Below are positions 25,784 through 34,663 of a stretch of DNA of 64,000 nucleotides, piece by piece. The notes beneath the pieces are model-generated. The model saw only the letters and a program-made list of their open reading frames with translations, was not told the origin of the DNA and ran no database searches. Origin of the DNA: Bacillota bacterium (lineage in GTDB: Bacteria; Bacillota; Sulfobacillia; JAIMAT01); contig JASBVS010000028.1 in assembly GCA_029960955.1 (NCBI GenBank), positions 86,511-150,510 of the forward strand, given 5' to 3'. How positions within the stretch are numbered: the first letter of the stretch is position 1; every line of letters begins with the position of its first letter. Both the position numbers and the translations under genes were made by a program.

Positions 25784-26696
25784 GCTGCCGTCCCGGCTTC
25801 CCGCCGGGGAGGCCGCCATGGCTGCGGCCCTGCGCGGGCTCCAGCGGGCCAACGGCGCCTTCGCGGCCGGGGGCGGGTGGGCGCCGCTGGCCGCCGGCGC
25901 CTGGGCGGCCTGGGCGCTCGACCTCGCCGGCGAAGACCGGCGTGCGCGCGCCTTCCACCTCTGGGCGGGAGAGCTCCTGCGGCGCGCCGCGGCGCAGGCG
26001 GCGGCCGGCGCCGCGGGGCCTGCCCGCGGCGAGGCGGCGCCTTCCTGGCCGCTCGCGGCCGCGGGCGCCGCCGGACTCTGGCTCTGGACGCTGGGGCGGC
26101 ACCTCGAGATGCGCGGCCTGGCAGCCGTCCCCGGGCGTCTGACGCGGCCTGCGCGCGCGGCCATCGACGCGCTCCTGGCGCTGGCGGAGGCCTTGGAGGT
26201 GAGCGGGGCGGGGCGTCCCTCCGGAGCGGCGACGGAGGAGGAGAGGGCGCGGCAGGCCGCAGCGCTGGCGGCCGTTCACGCCGGGCTGAACGCCATGGAC
26301 CGCTGGTTCGCCATCCCGCCGCTCACCGGCCGCCTCGTCACCCTCTGGCAGGCGGTGGAGAGGGCCGTCGAGGCGGCCGCCGCCTCCGCGCTCCCCGCCG
26401 CCGCCCGGACGGCGCTCCTGGCCGCGGGCGTCCCCTTCGACGTCGTCGACCCGCGCGGTGCCCCCTACCTCCGGCTTCTCGAGCGCCAGGCGGGGGAGCC
26501 GCTGCGGGAGAGGCGGGATGCGCCCGGCCTGGCCCTGGAGGCGTGGGCGCTCCTCTGCCTGGGGCGGGCGCGCGAGGCCGAGCTCCGCTGGCAGAGGCTG
26601 GGGGAGATCGAGCTGCGCGGCGACGACGGGCTGGCGGCGCTAGCCCTGGCCCTGATCGGGCAGCGAGCCCGGGCGGGAGCGCGCTGCTGCCCCTGA
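25776..26696 (+). CDS. Unknown Ala-rich helical protein
   Basis: A 306-residue protein not recognised. It is almost entirely helical by eye, with repeated Trp/Leu/Ala amphipathic segments (WAPLAAGAWAAWALDLAGE, LAAAGAAGLWLWTLGRHLE, AVHAGLNAMDRWFAIPP, LALEAWALLCLGRAREAE). The pattern, including GGGWAPLAAGAW, is reminiscent of alpha-alpha toroid glycosidase-like proteins, but no catalytic motif can be named. GTG 25776 overlaps the hydrolase gene by eight bases, placing it as last gene of the protease-MBL-hydrolase unit. Its last 57 bases are antisense to the EamA gene end. Confidence 0.6.
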   Translation: MAELPSRLPAGEAAMAAALRGLQRANGAFAAGGGWAPLAAGAWAAWALDLAGEDRRARAFHLWAGELLRRAAAQAAAGAAGPARGEAAPSWPLAAAGAAGLWLWTLGRHLEMRGLAAVPGRLTRPARAAIDALLALAEALEVSGAGRPSGAATEEERARQAAALAAVHAGLNAMDRWFAIPPLTGRLVTLWQAVERAVEAAAASALPAAARTALLAAGVPFDVVDPRGAPYLRLLERQAGEPLRERRDAPGLALEAWALLCLGRAREAELRWQRLGEIELRGDDGLAALALALIGQRARAGARCCP

Positions 26697-27662
26697 GCCC
26701 CCGGGCCCCGGAGCGGTGGCGAGGCGGGGGGCGCGACGGGTGGCCGCCCCGGCCCGGCCGGGCCGCTGGAGGCTGAGGGCGATGCCGGCCAGGATCAGGA
26801 GGTCGCCCGCCACCGCGCCCGGCGACGGCCGCTCGCCCAGGAGAAGCCAGGCGAGCAGGCCCGCGCCCACCGGTTCGCCCAGGATGCTGACCGAGACCAG
26901 CTGCGCCGGCAGGAAGCCCAGCGCCCAGCTGAAGAGGGTGTGGCCGAAGATGGTGGGGCCGACGGCCAGGCCGGCCATCAGCGCCCACTCGCGCGCGCCG
27001 AGGGGGAGGAGCGGGCGCCCCGACACGACGAGGAAGGCGGCCAGCGCGGCGGAGGCCGTCAGGTAGACCACCACCGAGTAGGGCAGCGCCTCCGCCTCCC
27101 CGCGCACCCGGCGCCCCAGGAGCAGATAGGCGGCCATGGCCAGGGCGCCGAGCAGCGCCAGCAGGTCGCCCTGCAACGCCCGCGGCGAGAGCCCCCAGTC
27201 CGCGCCGCCCACCAGGCCGCTTCCGACCACCGCCAGCGCCGATCCCCACCAGGCCGTCGCCGGAGCCGGGCGCCGGAGCCGCCAGGCGTCCCAGAGGAGG
27301 ATGAAGACGGGGTGGACGGTGACGAGTGTGACGGAGCTGGCGACGCTGGTCAGCAGGAGCGAGCGGTTCCAGGCGGCGAAATGAACGGCCAGCGCCAGCC
27401 CGGAGGCCAGGGTGGGCAGCGCCTGCCGCCCCAGCCGGAGGGCGCCCGACCCGTGGCGCGCCAGGGCCGCCGGGAGCAGGAGCAGCGCGGCCAGCAGGAG
27501 GCGCCAGAGCGCGACCAGAAGCGGGTCCGAGGCCGAGGCCCGCGTGAGGATGGCCGCCGACGAGATGGCCGCCACCCCGACCAGGAGTGCCAGGGTGGGC
27601 GCGCCGGCCGCCGGCGCAGGGGCGGGCTGGCGGGGGCTGGACGGTCGGGCGGGGCCGGGCAA
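26640..27662 (-). CDS. EamA/DMT family transporter
   Basis: A 340-residue membrane protein with ten hydrophobic helices in two EamA repeats (first repeat about 23-155, second 165-295), including [19 protein letters not shown] and the second-repeat [28 protein letters not shown], the hallmark of drug/metabolite exporters. Substrate unknown. The start is TTG 27662, preceded by a G-rich run. The about 45-residue Arg/Pro/Gly tail is low complexity. It runs opposite to its neighbours, overlapping the unknown gene by 57 bases at the 3' end and divergent from glpX. Confidence 0.87.
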   Translation of the reverse strand: MPGPARPSSPRQPAPAPAAGAPTLALLVGVAAISSAAILTRASASDPLLVALWRLLLAALLLLPAALARHGSGALRLGRQALPTLASGLALAVHFAAWNRSLLLTSVASSVTLVTVHPVFILLWDAWRLRRPAPATAWWGSALAVVGSGLVGGADWGLSPRALQGDLLALLGALAMAAYLLLGRRVRGEAEALPYSVVVYLTASAALAAFLVVSGRPLLPLGAREWALMAGLAVGPTIFGHTLFSWALGFLPAQLVSVSILGEPVGAGLLAWLLLGERPSPGAVAGDLLILAGIALSLQRPGRAGAATRRAPRLATAPGPGGSGAAARSRPGSLPDQGQG

Positions 27663-27781
27663 GCGGGAACCCCCTGTCGGACGTGACCGGCCCGCCCCGC
27701 GCGAAGGACGGGCGGGAGGCGGCCGACGCCCTGCCTTCTTGTTACGGATGGCGAGATTCGAGAGAGGACGGCGAACCCCCT

Positions 27782-28780
27782 TTGCCTCTGGAACGGGAGC
27801 TGGCGCTGGAATTCGTCCGGGTCACCGAGGGGGCGGCGCTGGCCGCCGCCCCCTGGATGGGCCGCGGGGACAAGGAAGCCATCGACGGTGCCGCCGTGGA
27901 GGCGATGCGCGCGCTCTTCGACACCGTGGACATCGACGGCACCGTGGTGATCGGCGAGGGCGAGATGGACGAGGCGCCGATGCTCTACATCGGCGAGCGG
28001 CTGGGCACGGGGCGGGGGCCGGCGGTCGACGTGGCGGTCGACCCCGTGGAGGGGACCAACCTGGTGGCCCGCGGGCTGCCCGACGCCGTGGCGGTGGTGG
28101 CGGTGGCCCCGCGCGGCACGCTTCTCCACGCCCCGGACATGTACATGCAGAAGATCGCCGTCGGGCCGGAGGCGGCCGGCAAGGTGGATCTGGACGCGCC
28201 GCCGGCCGAGAACGTCCGCCGCGTGGCCAAGGCGCTGGGGAAGGACGTCTCCCAGGTGACGGTCATCCTCCTCGACCGGCCGCGCCACGAGGCGATCGTC
28301 CGGCAGGTGCGCGAGGCGGGGGCGAGGATCCGCTTCATCTCCGACGGCGACGTGGCGGCCGCGCTGGCCACGGCGCTGCCCGAGAGCGGCGTCGACCTCC
28401 TGCTCGGCGTCGGCGGCGCACCGGAGGGGGTGCTGGCGGCCGCCGCGCTCCGCTGCCTGGGCGGGGAGATGCAGGCGCGCCTGCTGCCCCGGAGCGAGGA
28501 GGAGGCGGCGCGCTGCCAGGCGATGGGCGTGCGCGATCCGGACCAGGTGCTGACCATGAAGGAGCTGGTGCGCGGCGACGACGTCATCTTCAGCGCCACC
28601 GGCATCACCCCCGGGAGTCTCCTGCGCGGCGTGCGCTTCACCCGGGAGGGTGCGGAGACCGAGACGCTGGTGATGCGCGCCTGGACCGGCACCGTCCGGA
28701 GGGTGCGCGCCTTCCACCACCCCGAGAGGAAGCCCGTCCTCCGCGACCTCGCGGCCTTCCGGCGCGCGGCGGGAGAATAG
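27782..28780 (+). CDS. glpX: Class II fructose-1,6-bisphosphatase GlpX
   Basis: A 332-residue GlpX protein: [11 protein letters not shown], the metal site [30 protein letters not shown], and [19 protein letters not shown]. It hydrolyses fructose 1,6-bisphosphate in gluconeogenesis. TTG 27782 is chosen because homologues begin right there ([13 protein letters not shown]) and length fits 320-335 residues; GTG 27683 would add 33 unlike residues. The ribosome site is weak (GAGAGG, 14 bases upstream). Region 27663-27781 is the divergent gap with EamA. Confidence 0.9.
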   Translation: MPLERELALEFVRVTEGAALAAAPWMGRGDKEAIDGAAVEAMRALFDTVDIDGTVVIGEGEMDEAPMLYIGERLGTGRGPAVDVAVDPVEGTNLVARGLPDAVAVVAVAPRGTLLHAPDMYMQKIAVGPEAAGKVDLDAPPAENVRRVAKALGKDVSQVTVILLDRPRHEAIVRQVREAGARIRFISDGDVAAALATALPESGVDLLLGVGGAPEGVLAAAALRCLGGEMQARLLPRSEEEAARCQAMGVRDPDQVLTMKELVRGDDVIFSATGITPGSLLRGVRFTREGAETETLVMRAWTGTVRRVRAFHHPERKPVLRDLAAFRRAAGE

Positions 28781-28808
28781 GGGCCAGCGGCGCGCGAGGC
28801 GATGGCGG

Positions 28809-30935
28809 ATGGGGGAAGCGAGAGGGCTGGCACGATGGATGGCGGCGGGGGCGGCCGGACTGCTGGTGGCCGCCACCGAGCGCTGGCTCCGCCGGGCCGG
28901 CATGAACCGCAGCGTGCCCGGCCTGGACGCCGAGGCGGAGATCGCGCGCGACGCCCGCGGCTGGGCGCACGTCACGGCGCGCACCGACTGGGACCTCTTC
29001 TTCGCCCAGGGCTACTGCACCGCGCAGGACCGCCTCTGGCAGCTGGAGCGGCTGCGGCGCTGGGCCGAGGGACGCCTGGCCGAGGTGGAGGGGCCGGAGG
29101 CGCGCCCGCTCGACCGCTGGATGCGGAATCTCGGCCTGCAGCGGGCGGCCCGGGAGTCCGCCGCGCGCTTGCGCGAGGAGACGCGGCTGGCGCTGGAGGC
29201 GTACGCCGACGGCGTCAACGCCGCCCTCGAGGCGGGAGGCGGCCCGGGTGCCGGCCTGCGCCTCCTCGGCCCGGCGCTCTTCCGCCCCTGGAGCGTGGAG
29301 GACTCGCTGGCCGTCGAGCGGCTCGTCGCCTGGTGGCTGGAGGGAGGCCAGGCGTACGCCGAGCTGGTGGAGCTGGCGACGGCGCTGGCCGAGCGCGGCG
29401 AGACGCTGGAGGCGGCGCTGGACCTGGCCGACCTCTTCCTGCGCTCGGGAGCCGGCTGGCCGGGCAGCCGCGGCGGCGCGGCCTGGGCGGTGGCGGGGCG
29501 GCGCGCCCAGGGGGGCCGGCCGCTCCTGGCAGGCAGCCTGGAGCTGCCCGTCCGCCTTCCCCCGCTCCTCCACCCGGTCCACCTGGTCAGCCTCGACGGC
29601 CGGATCAACGCCGCCGGCGTGGCCGTGGCCGGCCTGCCGGGCCTCTGGACGGGCCGCAGCCCGGCGGTCGCCTGGTTCCTGGTGCCGGCCGGTCCCGGCC
29701 GTACGCACCTGGTCCGCGGCGCGGGCGCGCCCTCCGCGGCGGCGGTGCGCGTCGACGACGGTCTGAGCCGCTACCTCGGACCGCTCCGGCTGGAGTGGCC
29801 GGGACTGGCCCCGGCCGACCGGCTGGGAGGGCTTCTCCGCTGCCTGCGGGCGGAGACCGCCCGGGAGGTGGCCGAGGCGCTGGCGGCGGAACCTCCCGGC
29901 CCCTTCCACCTGGTGGCCGCCGACCGCGCGGACCACATCCTCTACCGGCTGCTCGACCCGCCCGCCGCCGCCCCAGGCGAGGAAGCGCCTGCGGCGGAGG
30001 ATCCGCAGGCGGCCTGGATCGCCGTCGCCGGGCAGCCGGTGCTGCTCCCCGACGGCGGGAGCGGCCTGGGCGGGCCCGGCTGGGTGCGCGGCAGCGCGCG
30101 CTACGCCCGGCTCGGCGAGCGGCTCCGCGCCCGCGACGACCTGGACGCGGAGGAGATGGCGGAGATCCTCGCCGACCGGAGCGATCCGCTGCCCGCTCTC
30201 CTCTGGCCGAAGCTGGCGCCGGTCCTCCGCCGCGAGGCCTGGACCGCGCGCGAGGCGGCGGCCCTGGCGCTGCTCGAGACGTGGATCGAGGCGGGCGCGC
30301 CGGAGGAGACGGAGGAGGCCGCTCCCGCCCTCTGGCATCTCTTCCTCCGCGAGGCGGCGCTGGCCTCGGACGGCCGGGAGCTCCCCGAACGGTTGAGCGC
30401 CCACCGGCTGCGGGCCATGGCTGCGCCGCCGGGCGCAGCCGCGCGCCTCGGCGAGGAGGCGGGGCTGGCCGAGGCTCCGGCCGCCTTCCGGCGGGCGGTG
30501 GCCTGGCTGGAGCGGCGGCAGGGGCCGGAGCCCGAGCGCTGGCGCTGGGGGCGCCTGCACGCGCTCCAGCCGCCGCTGGCGGAGAGCTCGCCGGCGGCGC
30601 CGGGGCGGGCGGCGCGGGCTTCCTTCCTGCTGCCGGGGTCGGAGACGACGGTGGAGGCGGTCATCTCCGATCCGGCACGGCCCTTCCAGGTGGTGGCCGG
30701 CCCCGTCTGGAGCATGGTCGCCGACCTGGGGGTGGCGGGCTGGCTGGAGGGGCGGCTCCTGGGCGGCGCCTCCGGCCACCCCGCGAGCGCCCACTTCGAC
30801 GACGGGCTGCGCGACGGGCCGGGCGGCCGGATGCACCGCTTCGAGCTCGACCCGGTCCGCGTGGCGGCGCGCCGCGGCACGGTGCGGCAGATCCTGAGGC
30901 CGCGGGCGCGAGGCGGGGGTGGGGGCCGGTGGTGA
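28809..30935 (+). CDS. Penicillin acylase-family homologue lacking the Ntn nucleophile
   Basis: A 708-residue S45-family protein. The A-chain-like part is well conserved (ARDARGWAHVTARTDWDLFFAQGYCTAQDRLWQLE, then GRLAEVEG), as is the beta-chain framework. At the B-chain start, where active enzymes read RG-Ser-Asn-x-W-A-V, this protein reads RGGAAWAVAG (221-230), so Gly223 replaces the catalytic Ser and the following DPHL becomes SLEL. Autoproteolysis and acylase chemistry are therefore doubtful. An N-terminal hydrophobic segment (WMAAGAAGLLVAA) may be a membrane anchor. Its end overlaps the acyltransferase start (GTGA). Confidence 0.82.
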   Translation: MGEARGLARWMAAGAAGLLVAATERWLRRAGMNRSVPGLDAEAEIARDARGWAHVTARTDWDLFFAQGYCTAQDRLWQLERLRRWAEGRLAEVEGPEARPLDRWMRNLGLQRAARESAARLREETRLALEAYADGVNAALEAGGGPGAGLRLLGPALFRPWSVEDSLAVERLVAWWLEGGQAYAELVELATALAERGETLEAALDLADLFLRSGAGWPGSRGGAAWAVAGRRAQGGRPLLAGSLELPVRLPPLLHPVHLVSLDGRINAAGVAVAGLPGLWTGRSPAVAWFLVPAGPGRTHLVRGAGAPSAAAVRVDDGLSRYLGPLRLEWPGLAPADRLGGLLRCLRAETAREVAEALAAEPPGPFHLVAADRADHILYRLLDPPAAAPGEEAPAAEDPQAAWIAVAGQPVLLPDGGSGLGGPGWVRGSARYARLGERLRARDDLDAEEMAEILADRSDPLPALLWPKLAPVLRREAWTAREAAALALLETWIEAGAPEETEEAAPALWHLFLREAALASDGRELPERLSAHRLRAMAAPPGAAARLGEEAGLAEAPAAFRRAVAWLERRQGPEPERWRWGRLHALQPPLAESSPAAPGRAARASFLLPGSETTVEAVISDPARPFQVVAGPVWSMVADLGVAGWLEGRLLGGASGHPASAHFDDGLRDGPGGRMHRFELDPVRVAARRGTVRQILRPRARGGGGGRW

Positions 30936-31558
30936 CGGAGGCGATCTACGCCTTCCTGAAGCCGCCCGTGCGCGCCGCGCTCTGGCTCCGCTACCGGAGT
31001 CGCGTATACGGCTGGGAGAACGTGCCCGCCCGGGGGCCGGTCATCCTGGCGGCCAACCACATCAGCGCGGCCGACCCGATCCTGATCGCCGTCGTCTGCC
31101 CCCGCAGGGTCCACTTCATCGCCAAGCGCGAGCTGCTGCGCTACCCGCTGGTCGGCCAGGTGGTCGGCGTCTTCGCCATACCGGTCGACCGGAGCCGCGC
31201 CGACCTGGGCGCCATGCGCCAGTCGCTGCGCGTCCTGCGCGAGGGCGGCGTGCTGGGCGTCCACTACGAGGGGACGCGGAGCCGGAGCGGGGTGCCGCTG
31301 AGGCCGCGGAGCGGGGTGGGCTTCCTGGTGGCGCACACGGGCGCGCCCGTCGTCCCCGTGGCGGTGGAGGGGACCAACCAGCCCTTCCCCTCCCGGGCCT
31401 GGGTCTGGTTCGGCCCGCCGCTCCGCTTCCCGCGCGAGGAGGCGGCCGACCACGAGCGGGTGGCGGCCCGCGTCGCCGCCGAGGTGGAGGCGATGCGCCG
31501 CCGCCTCCGCCGCCTGGCGGGGATCGGGGAGCCTCTCGGGGGGCGGCTGGAGGGTTGA
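30932..31558 (+). CDS. 1-acyl-sn-glycerol-3-phosphate acyltransferase (PlsC-like)
   Basis: A 208-residue LPLAT-family protein with the catalytic NHISAAD (H-x4-D) at about residue 45 and the phosphate-binding EGTRSRSG motif; block VVPVAVEGTN follows. It acylates lysophosphatidic acid in phospholipid synthesis at the inner membrane. GTG 30932 overlaps the TGA of the upstream acylase homologue; GTG 30929 is equivalent. The position between an acylase homologue and a glycosidase is unusual and might point to a specialised lipid or glycolipid substrate, which is inference. Confidence 0.87.
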   Translation: MTEAIYAFLKPPVRAALWLRYRSRVYGWENVPARGPVILAANHISAADPILIAVVCPRRVHFIAKRELLRYPLVGQVVGVFAIPVDRSRADLGAMRQSLRVLREGGVLGVHYEGTRSRSGVPLRPRSGVGFLVAHTGAPVVPVAVEGTNQPFPSRAWVWFGPPLRFPREEAADHERVAARVAAEVEAMRRRLRRLAGIGEPLGGRLEG

Positions 31559-33441
31559 GCGCGATCCGGACGGTACCCGGGAGGGTGGAGGCGGGGGAAC
31601 CGCCCCTGGTGACGGGGAACGCCTACGTGGCGCTTCCCGAGGTGCGGGCGGGCGACGGCGCCGTCCTCTCGGCCACCGTCCTCCACCGCGGCCTGGCCGG
31701 TCTCCTGGAGTGGCGCGGGAGGGGCGACCTTCCCCTGGTCGCGCCCGAGGTCCGCCTGGACGGGCGGACGGTGCGCGTCGACTGGCGCCCGCAGCCCTGG
31801 CCGGAAGGCCCGCTCTGGGCGCTCCGCCTGGCGGGCGAGGCGGAGGGCCACCGCTTCCTCTGGGAGATCGTCGCCCCGGAGGAAGCGCGCGGCTTCGCGC
31901 TGGCGCTCTCGGCCCGCGCCGCCGGCGGCGGGGCGCGCGCGGTCGAGCTGGCGCTCCGCTGGTCGGTGGCCTCCCCCGGCTACGCGGCGCTCCGCCGGCG
32001 GCCGTCGGGCGCCGCCCTGGAAGCGCGCTTCGACGGCTGGACGGGCTCCTGGGTGGTGGAGGCGCGGGGCCACGGCCCGCTGCTGGCGCTCGCCTTCCGG
32101 CCCGAGCCGGCGGGGGCGCGGGTGGAGCCGGCCGGAGAGGCGGTCGGGACGGCGGGGGAGGCGGCGGGGGCGGCCGCCGAGGCGGTCCTGCGCGCCGCCT
32201 TCGGCCCGCTGGAGGAGGCGCGGCTCCGCGCCTACGTGGGGGTGGGACGCGAGGCGGACGGGGCCGCCACCACCGCGGTCCACCTGGCGCGCCGCGGCTT
32301 CGCCGCGCTCTGGCGGGAGGCGGAGGAGGCCGCCCGCGCGCGGGCGGACCGGGCGAGCGGCGGCCGCTGGCGGAGCGAGACGCTGGCCTTCCGGGCCGTG
32401 CGCAACCTCCTCTTCAACCTGCACTTCGCCACGGGCCGGACGATCGACGGCGAGGAGCCGGTCTGGGTCACCTCGCGCTCCCCCCGCTACTACGTGGCCG
32501 GCGCGCACTGGAACCGGGACGCGCTCCTCTGGAGCCTGCCCGGCCTGGTCCTGGCCGACCCCGCGCGGGCGCGCGAGGCGCTGCTGGCCGCCTGGGCCGT
32601 CTACGGCCGGAACGCCGGCGAGCACAGCCTCTACCTCGACGGGAGCCTGCTCTACCCCGGCTTCGAGCTGGACCAGCTGGCCGCCTTCCCCCTGGCGACG
32701 CGTCTCTACGCCGAGGCGACCGGGGACGAGGCGATCTGGCGGGAGCCGCAGGTGCGCGAGCGGATCGGAGAGGTGGAGGCGCGCCTCCTGGCGGCGAGGG
32801 AGCGCGGGAGGCCGCTCTACCGGACCTTCCTCAACCCGAGCGACGATCCCGTCGAGCAGCCCTACCTGACCTACGACCTGGCGCTGGCGGCGGCGGCCTG
32901 GCGCGCGCTGGCCGGGGCGCGCGAGGCGGAGGGCGACCGCGCCGGCGCCTTCCTGCGCCGGCAGGAGGCGGAGGCGATCCTGGAGGAGCTGCGCCGCTCG
33001 GCCGTGACCGCAGGCCCCTTCGGCCCCATGTGGGCCTGGGCCTTCGACGGCGCCGGGGCCGGGCAGGCCGGCGACGAGCCGGCCGGGAGCCTGATGCTCC
33101 TCCCCTACTACGGTCTGGTGGCCGCGGACGATCCGGTCCAGCAGGCGACGGCGCGCTGGATCCACTCCGCCGCCAACCCCTTCGGGCCCCGCGGCCGCTT
33201 CCCCTGGCCGCGCTCGGCCCACGCCGACCACCCCTGGCTGCTGGCGGCGATCAGCGACATCCTGGCCGGCTGGGAGGCGGAGCGCCGGCTGGAGGAAGTG
33301 GCCTCGGCCCGCCTCGACGGCGGCCTCGCCTGCGAGACGGTGCGCGAGGAGGACGGCTCGGTCGCCACCGGCGCCGCCTTCGCCACCTGCGCCGGCTGGC
33401 TCGGCTACGCGCTCCTGCGCGCCCTGGAGGGCGAGGCGTGA
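31555..33441 (+). CDS. (alpha/alpha)6 glycoside hydrolase, GH125-like
   Basis: A 628-residue protein. The N-terminal third is beta-rich (VTGNAYVALPEVRAGDGAVL...). The C-terminal part is an alpha-helical toroid whose best motif, TSRSPRYYVAGAHWNRDALLW followed by LDGSLLYPGFELDQLA and a late SAHADHPWLLAAISD, resembles metal-independent alpha-mannosidases of family GH125 and related six-hairpin glycosidases. No signal peptide is apparent, so it may act on internal glycans. TTG 31555 overlaps the upstream stop; GTG 31585 or 31609 are other starts. Mug follows with a four-base overlap. Family assignment is moderate. Confidence 0.65.
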   Translation: MSAIRTVPGRVEAGEPPLVTGNAYVALPEVRAGDGAVLSATVLHRGLAGLLEWRGRGDLPLVAPEVRLDGRTVRVDWRPQPWPEGPLWALRLAGEAEGHRFLWEIVAPEEARGFALALSARAAGGGARAVELALRWSVASPGYAALRRRPSGAALEARFDGWTGSWVVEARGHGPLLALAFRPEPAGARVEPAGEAVGTAGEAAGAAAEAVLRAAFGPLEEARLRAYVGVGREADGAATTAVHLARRGFAALWREAEEAARARADRASGGRWRSETLAFRAVRNLLFNLHFATGRTIDGEEPVWVTSRSPRYYVAGAHWNRDALLWSLPGLVLADPARAREALLAAWAVYGRNAGEHSLYLDGSLLYPGFELDQLAAFPLATRLYAEATGDEAIWREPQVRERIGEVEARLLAARERGRPLYRTFLNPSDDPVEQPYLTYDLALAAAAWRALAGAREAEGDRAGAFLRRQEAEAILEELRRSAVTAGPFGPMWAWAFDGAGAGQAGDEPAGSLMLLPYYGLVAADDPVQQATARWIHSAANPFGPRGRFPWPRSAHADHPWLLAAISDILAGWEAERRLEEVASARLDGGLACETVREEDGSVATGAAFATCAGWLGYALLRALEGEA

Positions 33442-33992
33442 GCGACCCCGCCTCCGCACGGGTCCCCGTGCCGCCGGTGCTGGCGCCGGGGCTTCGGCTG
33501 CTGGTGGTGGGCTACAACCCGGGCAGGCGGAGCGGCGCCACCGGCCACCACTTCGCCGGGCCGGGCAACCGCTTCTGGCGGATGCTGGCGGAGTCGGGCT
33601 GGACGCCCCTCGAGCTCCGGCCGGAGCAGGACCGGGAGCTGCCGCGGTACGGGATCGGCATCGTCAACCTGGTCGACCGGGTGACGCCCGGCTCGGCCGA
33701 CCTGGCCTGGGCGGAGATGCTCGAAGGGGGCCGGCGGGTCCGGGAGCAGGCCGAGCGCTGGCACCCGCGGCGCCTCGCCTGCCTGGGCAAGGACGTGGCG
33801 CGCGCCGTCCTCGGCCTGCCGCGCTCCGCCCGCCTCGACTGGTCGGTGGAGGCCGGTCAGCTGGAGTGCTCCTGGGGTCGCCTCCCCGTCGCCTGCCTGC
33901 CCAACCCCTCGGCCCGCAGCACCGTCCCGCCCGCCTTCCAGCTGGCGCTCTGGAGCGCGCTGGCCGCCGCCTCCCGAGGGGTCGCCAGGTAA
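33438..33992 (+). CDS. mug: Mismatch-specific uracil-DNA glycosylase (Mug/TDG family)
   Basis: A 184-residue UDG-superfamily protein. Motif 1, GYNPGRRSGATGHHFAGPGN, and motif 2, LPNPSARS, are those of Mug/TDG enzymes, which remove U or T from G:U/G:T mismatches. The Asn of GYNPG is the family catalytic residue. GTG 33438 overlaps the glycosidase TGA. It is convergent with the ferric-reductase-like gene, and the two overlap by 136 bases. Confidence 0.88.
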   Translation: MSDPASARVPVPPVLAPGLRLLVVGYNPGRRSGATGHHFAGPGNRFWRMLAESGWTPLELRPEQDRELPRYGIGIVNLVDRVTPGSADLAWAEMLEGGRRVREQAERWHPRRLACLGKDVARAVLGLPRSARLDWSVEAGQLECSWGRLPVACLPNPSARSTVPPAFQLALWSALAAASRGVAR

Positions 33993-34663
33993 CGCGTCGC
34001 CGCGAGGGCGAGGAGCAGGCCGCCGCTGACCGCGTAGAAGAGACGGAAGGCCGGGGTGTCGCTTCCTGCCAGGACGCCGTGGAACCAGGCCAGCGCCCAG
34101 GCGACGGCGGCCAGGCGGTGGAGGGGCAGCCAGAGCCGGCGGGCGACCTGCGGGTTCCAGCGCCGCGCCATCCTCGGGCCCAGCCCCGCGCTCGCCGCCG
34201 CCACCAGCGCCAGGTAGGCGCCCAGCACGCCGGCGGCCACCGGGCCGCTCCGGTAGCCGGAGGCGCCCGGCAGGACCGCGCCGCGCCAGCCCACCTGGAC
34301 GAAGGGGTCGAGGGCGAGCGCGGTCGCGTGGGCCGCCACCAGCACCAGGGCGGCCACGGAGAGGACCGTGTGCGTCCGGTAGAGGAAGTCCGCCGAGGGC
34401 CGGCGCCGCCCCAGGCGCCAGGGGTGGGAGAGCCAGATCCCCACCATCACCGCCAGCTCCAGCAGCAGGTAGGCCGTCATCCCCGCCGCCCGCGCCACGA
34501 TCCAGGGGAACATGCGGCTTCCGACCAGCGGCGCGGCCAGCGTCGCCAGGAGGTAGCCCAGCAGCCAGCCCGCCGTCAGCAGGAGCAGGAGAGCCCCCAG
34601 CGAGACGCCCTGCCGCTCTTCCGCGACGATTTCGGGAGCCGCCCGCAGATGGCGACCGCTCAT
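33857..34663 (-). CDS. Ferric reductase-like transmembrane heme protein
   Basis: A 268-residue polytopic protein with about six helices. Two histidine pairs placed for bis-heme ligation are visible: THTVLSVAALVLVAAHATAL and LPLHRLAAVAWALAWFHGV, the usual pattern of the ferric-reductase-like (FRD/MsrQ) domain. Members move electrons across the membrane, often from quinol or flavin. ATG 34663 overlaps the apbE stop (ATGA). Last gene of the four-gene redox operon. The last 45 residues lie antisense to the mug 3' end. No FAD/NAD-binding domain follows, so its partner is probably the flavinylated proteins upstream. Confidence 0.83.
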   Translation of the reverse strand: MSGRHLRAAPEIVAEERQGVSLGALLLLLTAGWLLGYLLATLAAPLVGSRMFPWIVARAAGMTAYLLLELAVMVGIWLSHPWRLGRRRPSADFLYRTHTVLSVAALVLVAAHATALALDPFVQVGWRGAVLPGASGYRSGPVAAGVLGAYLALVAAASAGLGPRMARRWNPQVARRLWLPLHRLAAVAWALAWFHGVLAGSDTPAFRLFYAVSGGLLLALAATRYLATPREAAASALQSASWKAGGTVLRAEGLGRQATGRRPQEHSS

